From: Pseudomonas sp. Irchel s3h17
GTDB lineage: Bacteria; Pseudomonadota; Gammaproteobacteria; Pseudomonadales; Pseudomonadaceae
Reading direction: 5' to 3'
DNA: 64,000 nt
Assembly: GCF_900187505.1 (NCBI RefSeq)
Contig: NZ_FYDL01000011.1
Coordinates: 124,001 to 188,000 of the forward strand
Position numbers and translations under genes: made by a program. The number at the start of each line of letters is the position of its first letter. The stretch's first letter is position 1. The notes beneath the pieces were generated by a model. It ran no database searches. It saw only the letters and a program-made list of their open reading frames with translations, and had not been told where the DNA came from. This document shows, one piece after another, positions 25,545-34,580 of this stretch.

Positions 25545-26753
25545 ATGCCCAATCGTCTCCCCGTTACCGTGCTCTCCGGCTTTCTCGGTGCCGGAAAAAG
25601 CACCCTGCTGAACTACGTTTTGCGCAACCGCGACAACCTTCGGGTGGCGGTGATCGTCAATGACATGAGTGAAATCAACATCGACGGCAGTGAGGTCCAG
25701 CGTGATGTCAGCCTGAATCGTGCCGAAGAAAAACTGGTCGAGATGAGTAACGGCTGCATCTGTTGCACGCTGCGCGAAGACCTGCTCGAAGAGGTTGGCA
25801 AGCTGGCCCGGGATGGCCGCTTTGATTACTTGCTGATCGAGTCCACGGGCATTTCCGAACCGCTGCCGGTGGCGGAAACCTTCACCTTTCGTGATGACCA
25901 GGGTCAAAGCCTGGCCGACATCGCACGGCTCGACACCATGGTCACGGTGGTCGATGGCATGAACTTCCTGGCCGACTACCAGGCGGCCGAAAGCCTGGCC
26001 TCGCGAGGGGAAACCCTGGGTGACGAGGATGAGCGTTCGATTACCGACTTGCTGATCGAGCAGATCGAATTCGCCGACGTGCTGCTGATCAGCAAGATCG
26101 ATCTGATCAGCAGCGCCGACCGGGCGGAGTTGATGGCGATCCTCGAACGCCTCAACTCACAGGCGCAGATTATCCCGATGGTGATGGGCGAGGTGCCGCT
26201 GAACAAGATCCTCAACACGGGCCGCTTCGACTTTGAACGAGCTGCTCAGGCCCCGGGCTGGTTGACGGAACTGCGCGGCGAACATGTGCCGGAAACCACC
26301 GAATACGGCATTGCCTCAACGGCATACCGGGCACGCCGGCCTTTTCACCCCCAACGGTTTTTCAGCTTCATCAATCGCCCTTGGGTGAACGGAAAACTGC
26401 TGCGCTCCAAAGGTTTTTTCTGGTTGGCCAGCAAACACCAGGACGCCGGTAGTTGGTCCCAGGCCGGTGGTTTGATGCGTCACGGGTTCGCCGGTCGCTG
26501 GTGGCGATTTGTGCCGAAAACCCAGTGGCCACAGGACCAGGAGAGCACCGCAGCGATCATGGCGAACTGGACGGTTGCCACCGGAGATTGCCGTCAGGAA
26601 CTGGTGTTCATCGGTCAGAATATCGATTTCCCCCGGCTCACTGCAGACCTTGATGAGTGCCTGCTCAGCGATGACGAAATGGCGCTGGGCGTTGAGGGGT
26701 GGCGGCTGATGGCCGACCCGTTCGGTCCCTGGTTCGACGAGGAGGCCGCGTGA
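25545..26753 (+). CDS. zigA: COG0523 zinc metallochaperone GTPase, ZigA type
   Basis: The protein has 402 residues. The P-loop G-F-L-G-A-G-K-S-T (12-20), the metal motif C-I-C-C (71-74) and S-K-I-D (guanine specificity) are all present. The C-terminal CobW_C domain (about 280-395) contains R-P-F-H-P-Q-R-F-F and W-S-Q-A-G-G, typical of ZigA/YciC-like members. It uses GTP to deliver zinc to client enzymes when zinc is scarce. The Zur box 44 bp upstream supports this subfamily over cobalamin or nitrile-hydratase chaperones. It overlaps the DUF1826 gene by 1 bp. Confidence 0.92.
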   Translation: MPNRLPVTVLSGFLGAGKSTLLNYVLRNRDNLRVAVIVNDMSEINIDGSEVQRDVSLNRAEEKLVEMSNGCICCTLREDLLEEVGKLARDGRFDYLLIESTGISEPLPVAETFTFRDDQGQSLADIARLDTMVTVVDGMNFLADYQAAESLASRGETLGDEDERSITDLLIEQIEFADVLLISKIDLISSADRAELMAILERLNSQAQIIPMVMGEVPLNKILNTGRFDFERAAQAPGWLTELRGEHVPETTEYGIASTAYRARRPFHPQRFFSFINRPWVNGKLLRSKGFFWLASKHQDAGSWSQAGGLMRHGFAGRWWRFVPKTQWPQDQESTAAIMANWTVATGDCRQELVFIGQNIDFPRLTADLDECLLSDDEMALGVEGWRLMADPFGPWFDEEAA

Positions 26754-27394
26754 TGCTGGCGTCGGTGTTCAAGGCAGACCCGATGATCCGTCAGGTCGCG
26801 GGCCAATCCCCTGAAATCCTGGCGCAAATACTTGAAGACGGGACCAACCTTGCCCTCTGGCAGCGCCGGTTGCCGGTCCATATCGCTGATTTCGGCGCAC
26901 TGGTGTTGTCCCGGAACCCACCGCTGGCCGAGTCGCTGGTGGTGGAGTTGGCGACGGACGAGGAAGAGCCTGACCTGCGCAGTCTGGCGGCCTGCCTCAG
27001 TGATCTTGAGGGCTATACAGGCTTTATCGCCGATGTCTCATGGCTGGTCAGCGCGTTTGCCTGTTTGCTCGGGGCCCGGCGCATCGGGGTGCGTGTGCGG
27101 GTGCTGGATAAAGCCATGTGCCCGCGCTTCCACGTCGATCACGTGCCGGTCCGGCTGATCACCACATACGCCGGCATCGGCAGCCAGTGGCTCAAGGAGG
27201 ACGTGATGAGTCGCCAGCAACTGGGTAACGCCCAGGCCGAGCCCGAGGCTTACCAGCAAATGCTGTGTGGCGAAGTGGCGTTGCTCAAGGGCGAGAAGTG
27301 GCAGGGCAATGAAGGTCTTGGGCTGATCCACCGGTCGCCGCAACCGGCTCCCGGTGAGCGCCGCTTGATCCTGACGCTCGACTGGCTCGCCTGA
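26753..27394 (+). CDS. DUF1826 family protein
   Basis: The protein has 213 residues and no signal peptide. The start at 26753 overlaps the zigA stop (TGATG). The conserved part is R-V-L-D-K-A-M-C-P-R-F-H-V-D-H-V-P-V-R-L near residues 115-135, with Cys and two His that could bind a metal. DUF1826 genes commonly accompany COG0523 GTPases in Zur regulons; the function is unknown, perhaps a client of the chaperone. A second COG0523 gene follows after about 100 bp. Confidence 0.85.
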   Translation: MLASVFKADPMIRQVAGQSPEILAQILEDGTNLALWQRRLPVHIADFGALVLSRNPPLAESLVVELATDEEEPDLRSLAACLSDLEGYTGFIADVSWLVSAFACLLGARRIGVRVRVLDKAMCPRFHVDHVPVRLITTYAGIGSQWLKEDVMSRQQLGNAQAEPEAYQQMLCGEVALLKGEKWQGNEGLGLIHRSPQPAPGERRLILTLDWLA

Positions 27395-27493
27395 GCCAGG
27401 GGGTGGGCGAGGTCTTGATAGTGAATCGCCAGGCGCTCAGGCATATTGGTGTCATTCTCTTGTGACGCTCCCTCTGCTGTGAAAACGCCAACC

Positions 27494-28465
27494 ATGCTGC
27501 AGAACATTCCCACCCATGTCATTGCCGGTCCCTTGGGAGCCGGCAAGACCAGTCTGATCAAGCACCTGCTGGCACAACGTCCGGAAACAGAGCGTTGGGC
27601 GGTGCTGATCAACGAGTTCGGCCAGATTGGACTTGATGCCGCGCTGTTGAGCACGGGCGCCGACGGTATCGCCCTGGGTGAAGTGGCCGGCGGTTGCTTG
27701 TGTTGTGTCAACGGTGCGCCGTTCCAGGTCGGCCTTGGGCGGTTGCTGCGTCAGTCACGGCCTGATCGCTTGTTTATCGAACCCTCCGGGCTGGGCCACC
27801 CGGCGCAGTTGCTCAGGCAGTTGAGCCAAGCGCCGTGGCAGGGTGTACTGGCGGTCCAGCCATGCATCCTGGTGCTTGATGCCCAGGCGCTGGCCGCTGG
27901 CAAGCCATTGCCACCCTCGCAGCAGGACGCACTGCCAAGCGTGGGATTGTTGCTGTTGAACAAGGCGGAGTCACTCAGCCAGGGCGATCGCCAACGGATC
28001 GCCGACCAGTTGCCACAGCGCCCGTTGCTGTGGACGCAGCAGGGGCAGCTGGCGTTGAGTGAGCTGCCGGGCGTGGGGAGCCGGGCGACCAGCGGTGTGG
28101 ATAACGTTCCTGTACCCAACGGCCCGGGGCAGATGCCGACGGTCTGGACTGATCCGGCACAGCCGATTTGCCTGAGCCAGCAGCAGGACGGCGGCTGGAG
28201 CATCGGCTGGCGCTGGCATCCTGGCCAGAGGTTCGATCTCGAACGGCTCCAGGCATGTCTGCAGGCATTGAATTGGCGTCGGGCCAAGCTGGTTATCCAC
28301 AGCGGCGAGGGCTGGGTTTCAGCCAATGCGCTGGATAACGCCGCGCTGCTATGGAAGCCCAGTGAATGGCGCCAGGATTCGCGCCTCGAGTTGATTTTCG
28401 AGGCCCTGCAGGACGTCAACGACCTGCAGGAGAGCTTGGCCAGCTGTCGGGTGAGCCCCGAGTAA
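27494..28465 (+). CDS. Second COG0523 (CobW-like) GTPase
   Basis: The protein has 323 residues. The P-loop is G-P-L-G-A-G-K-T-S (12-20), and the metal motif is C-L-C-C (68-71) within G-G-C-L-C-C-V-N. I-E-P-S-G-L-G-H-P follows, and L-N-K-A-E serves as the guanine-specificity motif. The C-terminal CobW_C domain is short and lacks a His-rich tail. I chose the ATG at 27494 because the family sequence begins there. Downstream of zigA and DUF1826 it probably belongs to the same zinc-limitation response. It belongs to a different COG0523 subgroup from ZigA, so it may serve another client. Confidence 0.87.
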   Translation: MLQNIPTHVIAGPLGAGKTSLIKHLLAQRPETERWAVLINEFGQIGLDAALLSTGADGIALGEVAGGCLCCVNGAPFQVGLGRLLRQSRPDRLFIEPSGLGHPAQLLRQLSQAPWQGVLAVQPCILVLDAQALAAGKPLPPSQQDALPSVGLLLLNKAESLSQGDRQRIADQLPQRPLLWTQQGQLALSELPGVGSRATSGVDNVPVPNGPGQMPTVWTDPAQPICLSQQQDGGWSIGWRWHPGQRFDLERLQACLQALNWRRAKLVIHSGEGWVSANALDNAALLWKPSEWRQDSRLELIFEALQDVNDLQESLASCRVSPE

Positions 28466-28478
28466 GGCTGTGCAGGCG

Positions 28479-28883
28479 TCAGTCACGCCACTTGTTGTGG
28501 TCCTGGCGCCACTGGCTCAGCTCGATGACCTCGGCACGGATGGGTGGCTCCGGTTTTTCTTCGAACGGAACCGGGTAGGGCGCCAGTTCGATTTGCGCGC
28601 TATGGGCACCGAACTGGGTGATGGTGCCGCAATGGCGGGTTTCACCCGTCACGGTGAACTCGAAGTTGTACACCCGGGCCAGGCGTCGCCGCCCGTTGGC
28701 ATCCTTGACCAAACCAATTTTTTTCAACGCGACATTGCCATCGAGCAATTCGATGTCGAGTTTGCTGCAATGCCGCTTGACCCGCTCCAGGGCCCGTTCA
28801 CGCAAGCCGTGGTTGTGCCACAGCCACGCGGCACCGGTCGCCAGCAGCATCAGCACGAAGATATTTCCCAGGGTCAGCATCAA
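28479..28883 (-). CDS. DUF3301 domain protein
   Basis: The protein has 134 residues. One N-terminal membrane helix (about 6-22) is followed by a soluble part with the DUF3301 motif L-D-G-N-V-A-L-K-K-I-G and R-R-L-A-R-V-Y-N-F-E-F-T. It is probably a small inner-membrane protein with a cytoplasmic or periplasmic domain of unknown function. Two ATG codons are adjacent at the start. It is convergent with the COG0523 gene and divergent from pdxY. Confidence 0.85.
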   Translation of the reverse strand: MMLTLGNIFVLMLLATGAAWLWHNHGLRERALERVKRHCSKLDIELLDGNVALKKIGLVKDANGRRRLARVYNFEFTVTGETRHCGTITQFGAHSAQIELAPYPVPFEEKPEPPIRAEVIELSQWRQDHNKWRD

Positions 28884-28994
28884 CAGAACTCCACTAATTA
28901 GCGTCAGCTTAACTGCGACATTGGTCTGTCGTACAGGCTGGGTTTAGTCGCATACTGCGCGGCTCGAATTTCAATCGGTTTACGGAAATCCCGC

Positions 28995-29867
28995 ATGAAA
29001 CGTACACCTCATCTGCTCGCCATCCAGTCCCATGTGGTTTTTGGCCACGCCGGCAATAGCGCCGCGGTATTCCCGATGCAGCGGGTCGGGGTGAATGTCT
29101 GGCCACTCAACACGGTGCAGTTCTCCAACCACACCCAGTATGGCCAGTGGGCCGGTGAAATACTGGCGCCACATCAGATTCCGGAACTGGTGGAGGGGAT
29201 TGCCGCCATTGGTGAGCTGGGCAACTGCGATGGGGTATTGTCGGGCTACCTGGGCAGCGCGGCACAAGGGCGGGCGATCCTCAGCGGTGTGGCGCGGATC
29301 AAGGCCATCAACCCCCATGCGTTGTACCTGTGCGATCCGGTGATGGGGCATGCGGAGAAGGGTTGCATCGTGCCCGCCGAGGTCAGCGACTTCCTGTTGG
29401 ATGAAGCGGCCGCCGTGGCGGATTTCATGTGCCCGAACCAGCTTGAGCTGGACAGCTTTTCCGGGCGTAAACCACAGTCGTTGTTCGATTGCCTGGCGAT
29501 GGCGCGTGCACTGCTGGCCCGTGGCCCGAAGGCGGTGCTGGTCAAGCATCTGGACTACCCCGGCAAGTTGCCGGACAGCTTCGAGATGTTGCTGGTGTCG
29601 GCCGAAGGCAGTTGGCACCTGCGCCGTCCGTTGTTGGCGTTTCCGAGGCAGCCGGTGGGCGTGGGTGACCTGACGTCGGGTCTGTTCCTGGCCCGTGTGC
29701 TATTGGGCGACAGCCTGGTCGCCGCATTTGAGTTCGCGGCCTCCGCGGTGCATGAAGTGCTGCTGGAAACCCAGGCCTGCGCCAGCTACGAGCTGGAACT
29801 GGTGCGGGCCCAGGACCGCATTGCCCACCCTCGGGTGAAGTTCGAGGCGACTGCAATCAGCTTTTAA
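28995..29867 (+). CDS. pdxY: Pyridoxal kinase
   Basis: The protein has 290 residues of the ribokinase fold. The N-terminus reads L-L-A-I-Q-S-H-V-V-F-G-H-A-G-N, as in PdxY. Later come C-P-N-Q-L-E-L and the catalytic G-V-G-D-L-T-S-G-L-F near residue 220. It phosphorylates pyridoxal to pyridoxal 5'-phosphate in vitamin B6 salvage. It stands as a single gene, followed by a long hairpin before the convergent thioesterase gene. Confidence 0.95.
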   Translation: MKRTPHLLAIQSHVVFGHAGNSAAVFPMQRVGVNVWPLNTVQFSNHTQYGQWAGEILAPHQIPELVEGIAAIGELGNCDGVLSGYLGSAAQGRAILSGVARIKAINPHALYLCDPVMGHAEKGCIVPAEVSDFLLDEAAAVADFMCPNQLELDSFSGRKPQSLFDCLAMARALLARGPKAVLVKHLDYPGKLPDSFEMLLVSAEGSWHLRRPLLAFPRQPVGVGDLTSGLFLARVLLGDSLVAAFEFAASAVHEVLLETQACASYELELVRAQDRIAHPRVKFEATAISF

Positions 29868-29896
29868 GGGCGATCCTGGGAAAGTCCGTTTCCCTG

Positions 29897-29936
29897 GGAT
29901 TTCTATGATGTACACCTGTGTACATCACAGAAATCC
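29897..29936. terminator. 40-bp near-perfect inverted repeat between convergent genes
   Basis: Arms of 19 bp (29897-29915 and 29918-29936) differ at one base around a 2-nt centre, with GATGTACAC/GTGTACATC at the core. It lies 30 bp after pdxY and 45 bp from the end of the thioesterase gene. It could end both transcripts, or be a small palindromic element. Confidence 0.6.
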
Positions 29937-29981
29937 ACAGTCGGAGCGAGTTTTCCCGCGAAGACTGCCTGAAGAGCGACG

Positions 29982-30482
29982 TTATTCTGAAGATGCGGCG
30001 AAAGCGTCGGCTTTTATTTCTCGATAACGCAGTTCCATCTCTTGTCGTATCTGGCGGCGCTGCCTGCCCTGGATAAACCGGCGTTTGTCTTCACTGTTTT
30101 GCGGTTGCAGGGGGGGAACTTGCGCGGGTTTGCGCTGATCGTCGACCGCCACCATGGTGAAGAAACAGCTGTTGGTGTGGCGCACCGAGCGTTCGCGGAT
30201 GTTTTCGGTCACCACTTTGATACCCACCTCCATCGAGGTATTGCCGGTGTAGTTGACCGATGCCAGAAAGGTCACCAGCTCACCGACATGGATAGGCTCG
30301 CGGAAGATCACCTGATCCACCGACAGGGTCACCACGTAACGGCCGGCATAGCGGCTGGCACAGGCATAAGCGACTTCGTCGAGGTATTTGAGCAGGGTGC
30401 CACCGTGGACATTACCAGAGAAGTTGGTCATGTCAGGGGTCATCAATACCGTCATCGACAGCTGGGCGGTTCCGGGTTCCAT
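29982..30482 (-). CDS. Acyl-CoA thioesterase (hotdog fold)
   Basis: The protein has 166 residues. The hotdog helix motif N-V-H-G-G-T-L-L-K-Y-L-D-E-V-A near residues 23-37 includes the catalytic Asp/Glu region of YciA/ACOT-type enzymes. V-S-V-N-Y-T-G-N-T-S-M-E-V near residue 76 is also typical. The charged C-terminal 40 residues are an extension. It hydrolyses acyl-CoA to free acid and CoA in the cytoplasm; chain-length preference is not readable. It stands alone. Confidence 0.9.
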   Translation of the reverse strand: MEPGTAQLSMTVLMTPDMTNFSGNVHGGTLLKYLDEVAYACASRYAGRYVVTLSVDQVIFREPIHVGELVTFLASVNYTGNTSMEVGIKVVTENIRERSVRHTNSCFFTMVAVDDQRKPAQVPPLQPQNSEDKRRFIQGRQRRQIRQEMELRYREIKADAFAASSE

Positions 30483-30734
30483 AGCACACTCACGGTTCTA
30501 GGCAGGGATTACGGGAGCGCCTCTACGGGCACTTGAACAGTTTTCAAACCATCCTTAACGGGACGCCGCGCCAGTGCTGGCCGTCACGCCCAAATCCATC
30601 TGTTTCCATATATTGCACCGCCTTTCTGCCAGAAGTCGCGGTGTTACGCTGCAAAAGCCCGCTCAAGGGGCCTTTTCTCGCGATCCGGTCATCACGAAAC
30701 GGTTTTAGTCGCCCGTCATCAAGGAGCCTTCGCC

Positions 30735-32498
30735 ATGCATGCCGTCAGTTTCATTCAGGATTTGGCAGTGATCATGTTGGTGGCGGGCGTGGTGACCGTG
30801 CTGTTTCATCGGCTCAAACAACCGGTGGTCCTGGGCTATATCGTCGCGGGTTTCATCATCGGTCCGCACACTCCGCCGTTCGGGTTCATTCACGACGAAG
30901 ACACCATCAAGACCCTGGCCGAGCTCGGGGTGATTTTCCTGATGTTCTGCCTTGGCCTGGAGTTCAGCCTGCGCAAGCTGTTCAAGGTCGGCGCGACCGC
31001 GTTCATTGCAGCGTTCCTGGAAATCGTGCTGATGATCTGGATCGGTTACGAAATTGGCCGCTGGTTCGACTGGAACACCATGGATTCGCTGTTCCTCGGC
31101 GCGATTCTGGCGATTTCCTCGACCACCATCATCGTCAAGGCGCTGAATGACCTGAAGATGAAAAACCAGCGCTTTGCCCAACTGATTTTTGGTGTGCTGA
31201 TCGTCGAGGACATACTCGGCATCGGCATCATTGCCTTGTTATCGAGCATCGCGGTCAGTGGCACCGTGAGTTCGGGCGAGGTGTTTTCCACCGTTGGTAA
31301 ACTCTCATTGTTCATGGTCGTGGCCTTGGTGATCGGGATTCTGCTGGTGCCGCGCCTGCTGGCTTACGTGGCCAGCTTCGACAGCAACGAAATGCTGTTG
31401 ATCACTGTACTGGGCCTGTGCTTTGGTTTTTGCCTGCTGGTGGTCAAGCTCGAATACAGCATGGTGCTCGGTGCGTTCCTGATTGGCGCGATCATGGCCG
31501 AGTCCCGGCAACTGCTGAAAATCGAACGTCTGATCGAGCCGGTTCGCGACCTGTTCAGTGCGATCTTCTTTGTTGCCATCGGCCTTATGCTCGACCCGGT
31601 TATCCTCCTGCAATATGCCTGGCCGATTGTGGTGATCACCGTGGCGGTTGTGCTCGGCAAGATACTGACCTGTGGTCTCGGGGCCTTTATCGCCGGTAAT
31701 GACGGACGCACTTCACTGCGGGTCGGCATGGGCCTGTCACAAATTGGCGAGTTCTCGTTCATCATCGCGGCGCTGGGCATGACCCTGCAGGTGACCAGTC
31801 ACTTTCTCTACCCGGTTGCCGTTGCCGTCTCGGTGATCACCACCTTGATGACGCCCTACCTGATTCGGGCAGCCGATCCGTTGTCGATCAGGCTCGCAGC
31901 GGTCATACCGCAACGTTTGGGCCGTGTACTGGGGATGTATGGCGAGTGGTTGCGCAGTATCCAGCCCCAGGGCGAGGGTGCGCTGCTGGCATCGATGATC
32001 CGGCGGATTCTGTTGCAGGTGGGGGTCAATCTGGCGCTGGTGGTGGCGATCTTTTTGTCAGGGGCCTTTTTCGCCGAGCGCATGTCCGCTTACCTGCAAG
32101 ACTGGATCAGCGATCCGAGCTGGCAGAAAGCGTTGGTCTGGGGGGGCGCGTTGCTGTTGTCGCTGCCGTTCCTGATTGCGGCATACCGCAAGCTCAAGGC
32201 GCTCTCGATGATGCTGGCGGAAATGGGGGTGAAGCCGGAGATGGCCGGCCGCCACACTCAGCGAGTGCGTCGGGTGATCGCCGAAGTGATCCCGATTCTC
32301 TCGCTGCTGGTGATCTTCCTGCTGCTGGCAGCCTTGTCGGCCAGTATTTTGCCGACCAACAAGTTGCTGCTGCTGGTTGCTGTCGTGGCAGCTGCGGTGG
32401 CCGCGTTGCTGTGGCGTTGGTTCATCCGTGTGCACACACGGATGCAGATCGCCCTGCTGGAAACCCTGGACAACCACAAGGATTCGTCCGGGCATTGA
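30735..32498 (+). CDS. CPA2-family cation:proton antiporter without RCK domain
   Basis: The protein has 587 residues. Twelve to thirteen helices form the Na+/H+ exchanger domain (about 1-385), with G-Y-I-V-A-G-F-I-I-G-P-H near 36 and F-C-L-G-L-E-F-S-L-R-K-L near 73. Where KefB/KefC have a cytoplasmic TrkA-N (RCK) domain, this protein instead has about four further hydrophobic segments (about 420-570) and a short basic tail, so NAD/glutathione gating of the Kef kind is unlikely. It probably exchanges K+ or Na+ for H+. AAGGAGCC precedes the ATG. Confidence 0.88.
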   Translation: MHAVSFIQDLAVIMLVAGVVTVLFHRLKQPVVLGYIVAGFIIGPHTPPFGFIHDEDTIKTLAELGVIFLMFCLGLEFSLRKLFKVGATAFIAAFLEIVLMIWIGYEIGRWFDWNTMDSLFLGAILAISSTTIIVKALNDLKMKNQRFAQLIFGVLIVEDILGIGIIALLSSIAVSGTVSSGEVFSTVGKLSLFMVVALVIGILLVPRLLAYVASFDSNEMLLITVLGLCFGFCLLVVKLEYSMVLGAFLIGAIMAESRQLLKIERLIEPVRDLFSAIFFVAIGLMLDPVILLQYAWPIVVITVAVVLGKILTCGLGAFIAGNDGRTSLRVGMGLSQIGEFSFIIAALGMTLQVTSHFLYPVAVAVSVITTLMTPYLIRAADPLSIRLAAVIPQRLGRVLGMYGEWLRSIQPQGEGALLASMIRRILLQVGVNLALVVAIFLSGAFFAERMSAYLQDWISDPSWQKALVWGGALLLSLPFLIAAYRKLKALSMMLAEMGVKPEMAGRHTQRVRRVIAEVIPILSLLVIFLLLAALSASILPTNKLLLLVAVVAAAVAALLWRWFIRVHTRMQIALLETLDNHKDSSGH

Positions 32499-32519
32499 TC
32501 AAGCAGGGCGTCCGGCCAA

Positions 32520-32948
32520 TCAGCTCTCCAGCCAGACGTCCCGCGCCCAGTGCCATACCGATTCCCAGGTTTCTTCGGCGAGCAGTTCTTCTTCGGCCAG
32601 CCACAGCACCACGGTGCCGTCTTCTTCGACGCAGTAGTAGTTGTCGCCGTCCTGGCAAATCGGGATCAGGCTGCGCTCCACGCCCGCGTCCCAGGCGTTG
32701 GCGGCAACGTCGGGCAGGTAGGTATGGGATTGCGGGTCGGTGACGGTCACCGGCTCCAGGCTGCCGTAAACCACGTCACTGACGGTCAGCAGGAATTCTC
32801 TGAAGACAAACGGGATATCGATGAACAGCTGTTCTTCGATTTCCACCAGCAGGTCTTCGTCAGGCAACTCCAAGGGCACCGGTACCGGTTCGTTGGCTTC
32901 ACGCAGTTGTTCGATGATTTCTTCCACGTCCGGGATCCTCTTGCTCAT
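32520..32948 (-). CDS. SMI1/KNR4-like small acidic protein
   Basis: The protein has 142 residues and is strongly acidic. The middle (L-P-D-E-D-L-L-V-E-I-E-E-Q-L, then F-R-E-F-L-L-T-V-S-D-V-V-Y-G) resembles the SMI1/KNR4 (SUKH) fold, and a C-terminal W-x-S-V-W-H-W-A-R-D-V-W ends the domain. I chose the ATG at 32948; an open frame further 5' lacks family sequence and contains the terminator. Some SUKH proteins are toxin immunity proteins, but no toxin gene is adjacent here, so a housekeeping role is more likely. Confidence 0.8.
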   Translation of the reverse strand: MSKRIPDVEEIIEQLREANEPVPVPLELPDEDLLVEIEEQLFIDIPFVFREFLLTVSDVVYGSLEPVTVTDPQSHTYLPDVAANAWDAGVERSLIPICQDGDNYYCVEEDGTVVLWLAEEELLAEETWESVWHWARDVWLES

Positions 32949-33009
32949 TGGCGCGGTTTGGTTGGGCCGGTTTATACAGTAGCTTGCTATAGATGCAACC
33001 GCGAAATAG

Positions 33010-33035
33010 AAAACCCCAGCCGAGGCTGGGGTTTT
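33010..33035. terminator. Bidirectional intrinsic terminator
   Basis: AAAACCCCAGCC and GGCTGGGGTTTT form a perfect 12-bp stem with A- and T-tracts at the ends. It lies between the Tim44-domain gene (minus, ending 33064) and the SMI1-like gene (minus, starting 32948), so it ends the Tim44 transcript. Confidence 0.88.
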
Positions 33036-33063
33036 ATGTGCTGCAGGCAACCGCGGGAGGGTA

Positions 33064-33939
33064 TTAGCCGTTCTGGCGGATACCGGCCACCAGCCAAGGC
33101 TGGTTGTCGCCTTGCGGACGTTCCATGTTCCAGCTTTCGCTGAACACTTCGCCCTGGTCGAAACGCGAGGTTTTCGACACACCGCTGAATGTCAGGGTGG
33201 CGATGGTCTTGTCGGCACGATCATCCACACCGTCCAGTTGAACGGTGAGGTTGTCGATGTAGGTGGACTGGAAGCCGTCACCCAGGTCGGCGCGTTCACG
33301 CTTGAGGAACTCCAGCAGTTGCGGCGTCACGAACTCGGTGATCTTGTCCATTTCGTTGGCGTCCCAGTGCTGCTGCAGGGACTGGAAGTGGTTGCGCGCC
33401 GCTTCAATGAAGCGCTCTTCATTGAACCAGGCTGGAGCATTGATCACCGGACGAGCGGCAGCGGGTGCAGCCGAACCACCGAAGATTGACCCCATGGATG
33501 GCTTCTGTTCGAAAGCTTCACGCTGCATTGGCGCGTGGCCGGCAGGGGCCATGTGCGCTTGTTGCTTGCGGCGACGAGCGGCGATGAAACGGAAGATGAC
33601 GAAGGCCAGGACGGCCATGATCAGGATGTCGAGGATCTGCATGCCCTCGAAGCCACCACCCATGAACATGGAGGCCAGCAGGCCACCTGCAGCGATACCG
33701 GCCAGAGGGCCGAGCCAGCGCGAAGCACCACCGGCCTTGGCGGCAGCGCCAGCGGCACCGGCGGCGCCGGCAGTCGCGGCTGCGCCGCCCATGCCAGGAG
33801 AAGAAGGGGCCATTTGGCTGGTCTGGTGCGTCGGCGCAGCGCCGGAGCTTTTGCCGCCACCAAAGCGCTTGGCGTTGGCGTCCAGGCTCATCGTCAGGCC
33901 GATGCACAACGCCATGGCGATGCTAAGAAAACGTTTCAT
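33064..33939 (-). CDS. Tim44-domain membrane protein
   Basis: The protein has 291 residues. A signal-like N-terminus (about 1-23, ending D-A-N-A) is followed by a Gly/Ala/Ser-rich stretch (about 45-75), hydrophobic segments near 80-95 and 100-120, and a Tim44-like domain from about 165 (A-W-F-N-E-E-R-F-I-E-A-A-R). Bacterial Tim44-like proteins are inner-membrane proteins of unknown role, with an NTF2-like C-terminal fold. I chose the ATG at 33939 with GGGAA upstream; an ATG five codons earlier exists. The next upstream minus-strand gene (EamA) ends about 180 bp away. Confidence 0.85.
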   Translation of the reverse strand: MKRFLSIAMALCIGLTMSLDANAKRFGGGKSSGAAPTHQTSQMAPSSPGMGGAAATAGAAGAAGAAAKAGGASRWLGPLAGIAAGGLLASMFMGGGFEGMQILDILIMAVLAFVIFRFIAARRRKQQAHMAPAGHAPMQREAFEQKPSMGSIFGGSAAPAAARPVINAPAWFNEERFIEAARNHFQSLQQHWDANEMDKITEFVTPQLLEFLKRERADLGDGFQSTYIDNLTVQLDGVDDRADKTIATLTFSGVSKTSRFDQGEVFSESWNMERPQGDNQPWLVAGIRQNG

Positions 33940-34117
33940 AAAGGGAATTCCCATTTGTGGATGGCACGCGCGCCATGTTGCACAGGTGAAGTGTTACTGG
34001 CTAGCGGCAGAGTGTTTCTGGCTTTTGCCTGACAGGCTGCATTCAGCCCCGTCGGCATGAGGCGGTGTATGTACTTTTGTCCGTAGGACAATTGGTTTGG
34101 TTCAGCAGGAAAGTCGC

Positions 34118-34558
34118 TCAGCGTCTTAACACCAACAGGACCACGCCTGTCGTGATCAGGCCGATTGCACTCCATTGGCGCAGGTCGAGCTTCTCGCCCA
34201 GCAGGATCACGCCCAGTACCGCCACCAGCACGACGCTGAGTTTGTCCACCGGGGCTACCAGCGCGGCGGGTCCAAGTTTCAGCGCCCGGAAGTAGCATAT
34301 CCACGAAGCACCGGTTGCCAGCCCGGACAGCAGGAGAAACAGGTAGCTTCTGGCGGATATCGATCCCAGGGACTGATATTGGCCCGTGGCGTACAAAATC
34401 AAGGCCAGGCTGACGAGGACCACCACGGTGCGCAGAAGCGTCGCGAAGTCGGAATTGACGTTTTCGATACCTACTTTGGCGAAAATCGCGGTCAGGGCGG
34501 CAAACACCGCCGATAACAGGGCCCAGAATGTCCAGGAAGAAAAGAAGCCCGAGCCCAT
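34118..34558 (-). CDS. Small single-domain EamA/DMT transporter
   Basis: The protein has 146 residues and five hydrophobic helices, half the size of the usual ten-helix EamA exporters. The EamA end motif A-L-K-L-G-P-A-A-L-V-A-P-V-D-K-L-S-V-V-L lies near 90-109. Such half-size members work as dimers. The substrate is unknown. It lies between the uvrD terminator and the Tim44 gene, all on the minus strand. Confidence 0.85.
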   Translation of the reverse strand: MGSGFFSSWTFWALLSAVFAALTAIFAKVGIENVNSDFATLLRTVVVLVSLALILYATGQYQSLGSISARSYLFLLLSGLATGASWICYFRALKLGPAALVAPVDKLSVVLVAVLGVILLGEKLDLRQWSAIGLITTGVVLLVLRR

Positions 34559-34580
34559 GTCTTGCGCCCTCTACTGGAGT

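Noticed and set aside
32520..32948. The SMI1-like gene as immunity protein of a polymorphic toxin.
   Set aside because: No toxin, Rhs or CDI gene lies nearby; the flanking genes are unrelated.
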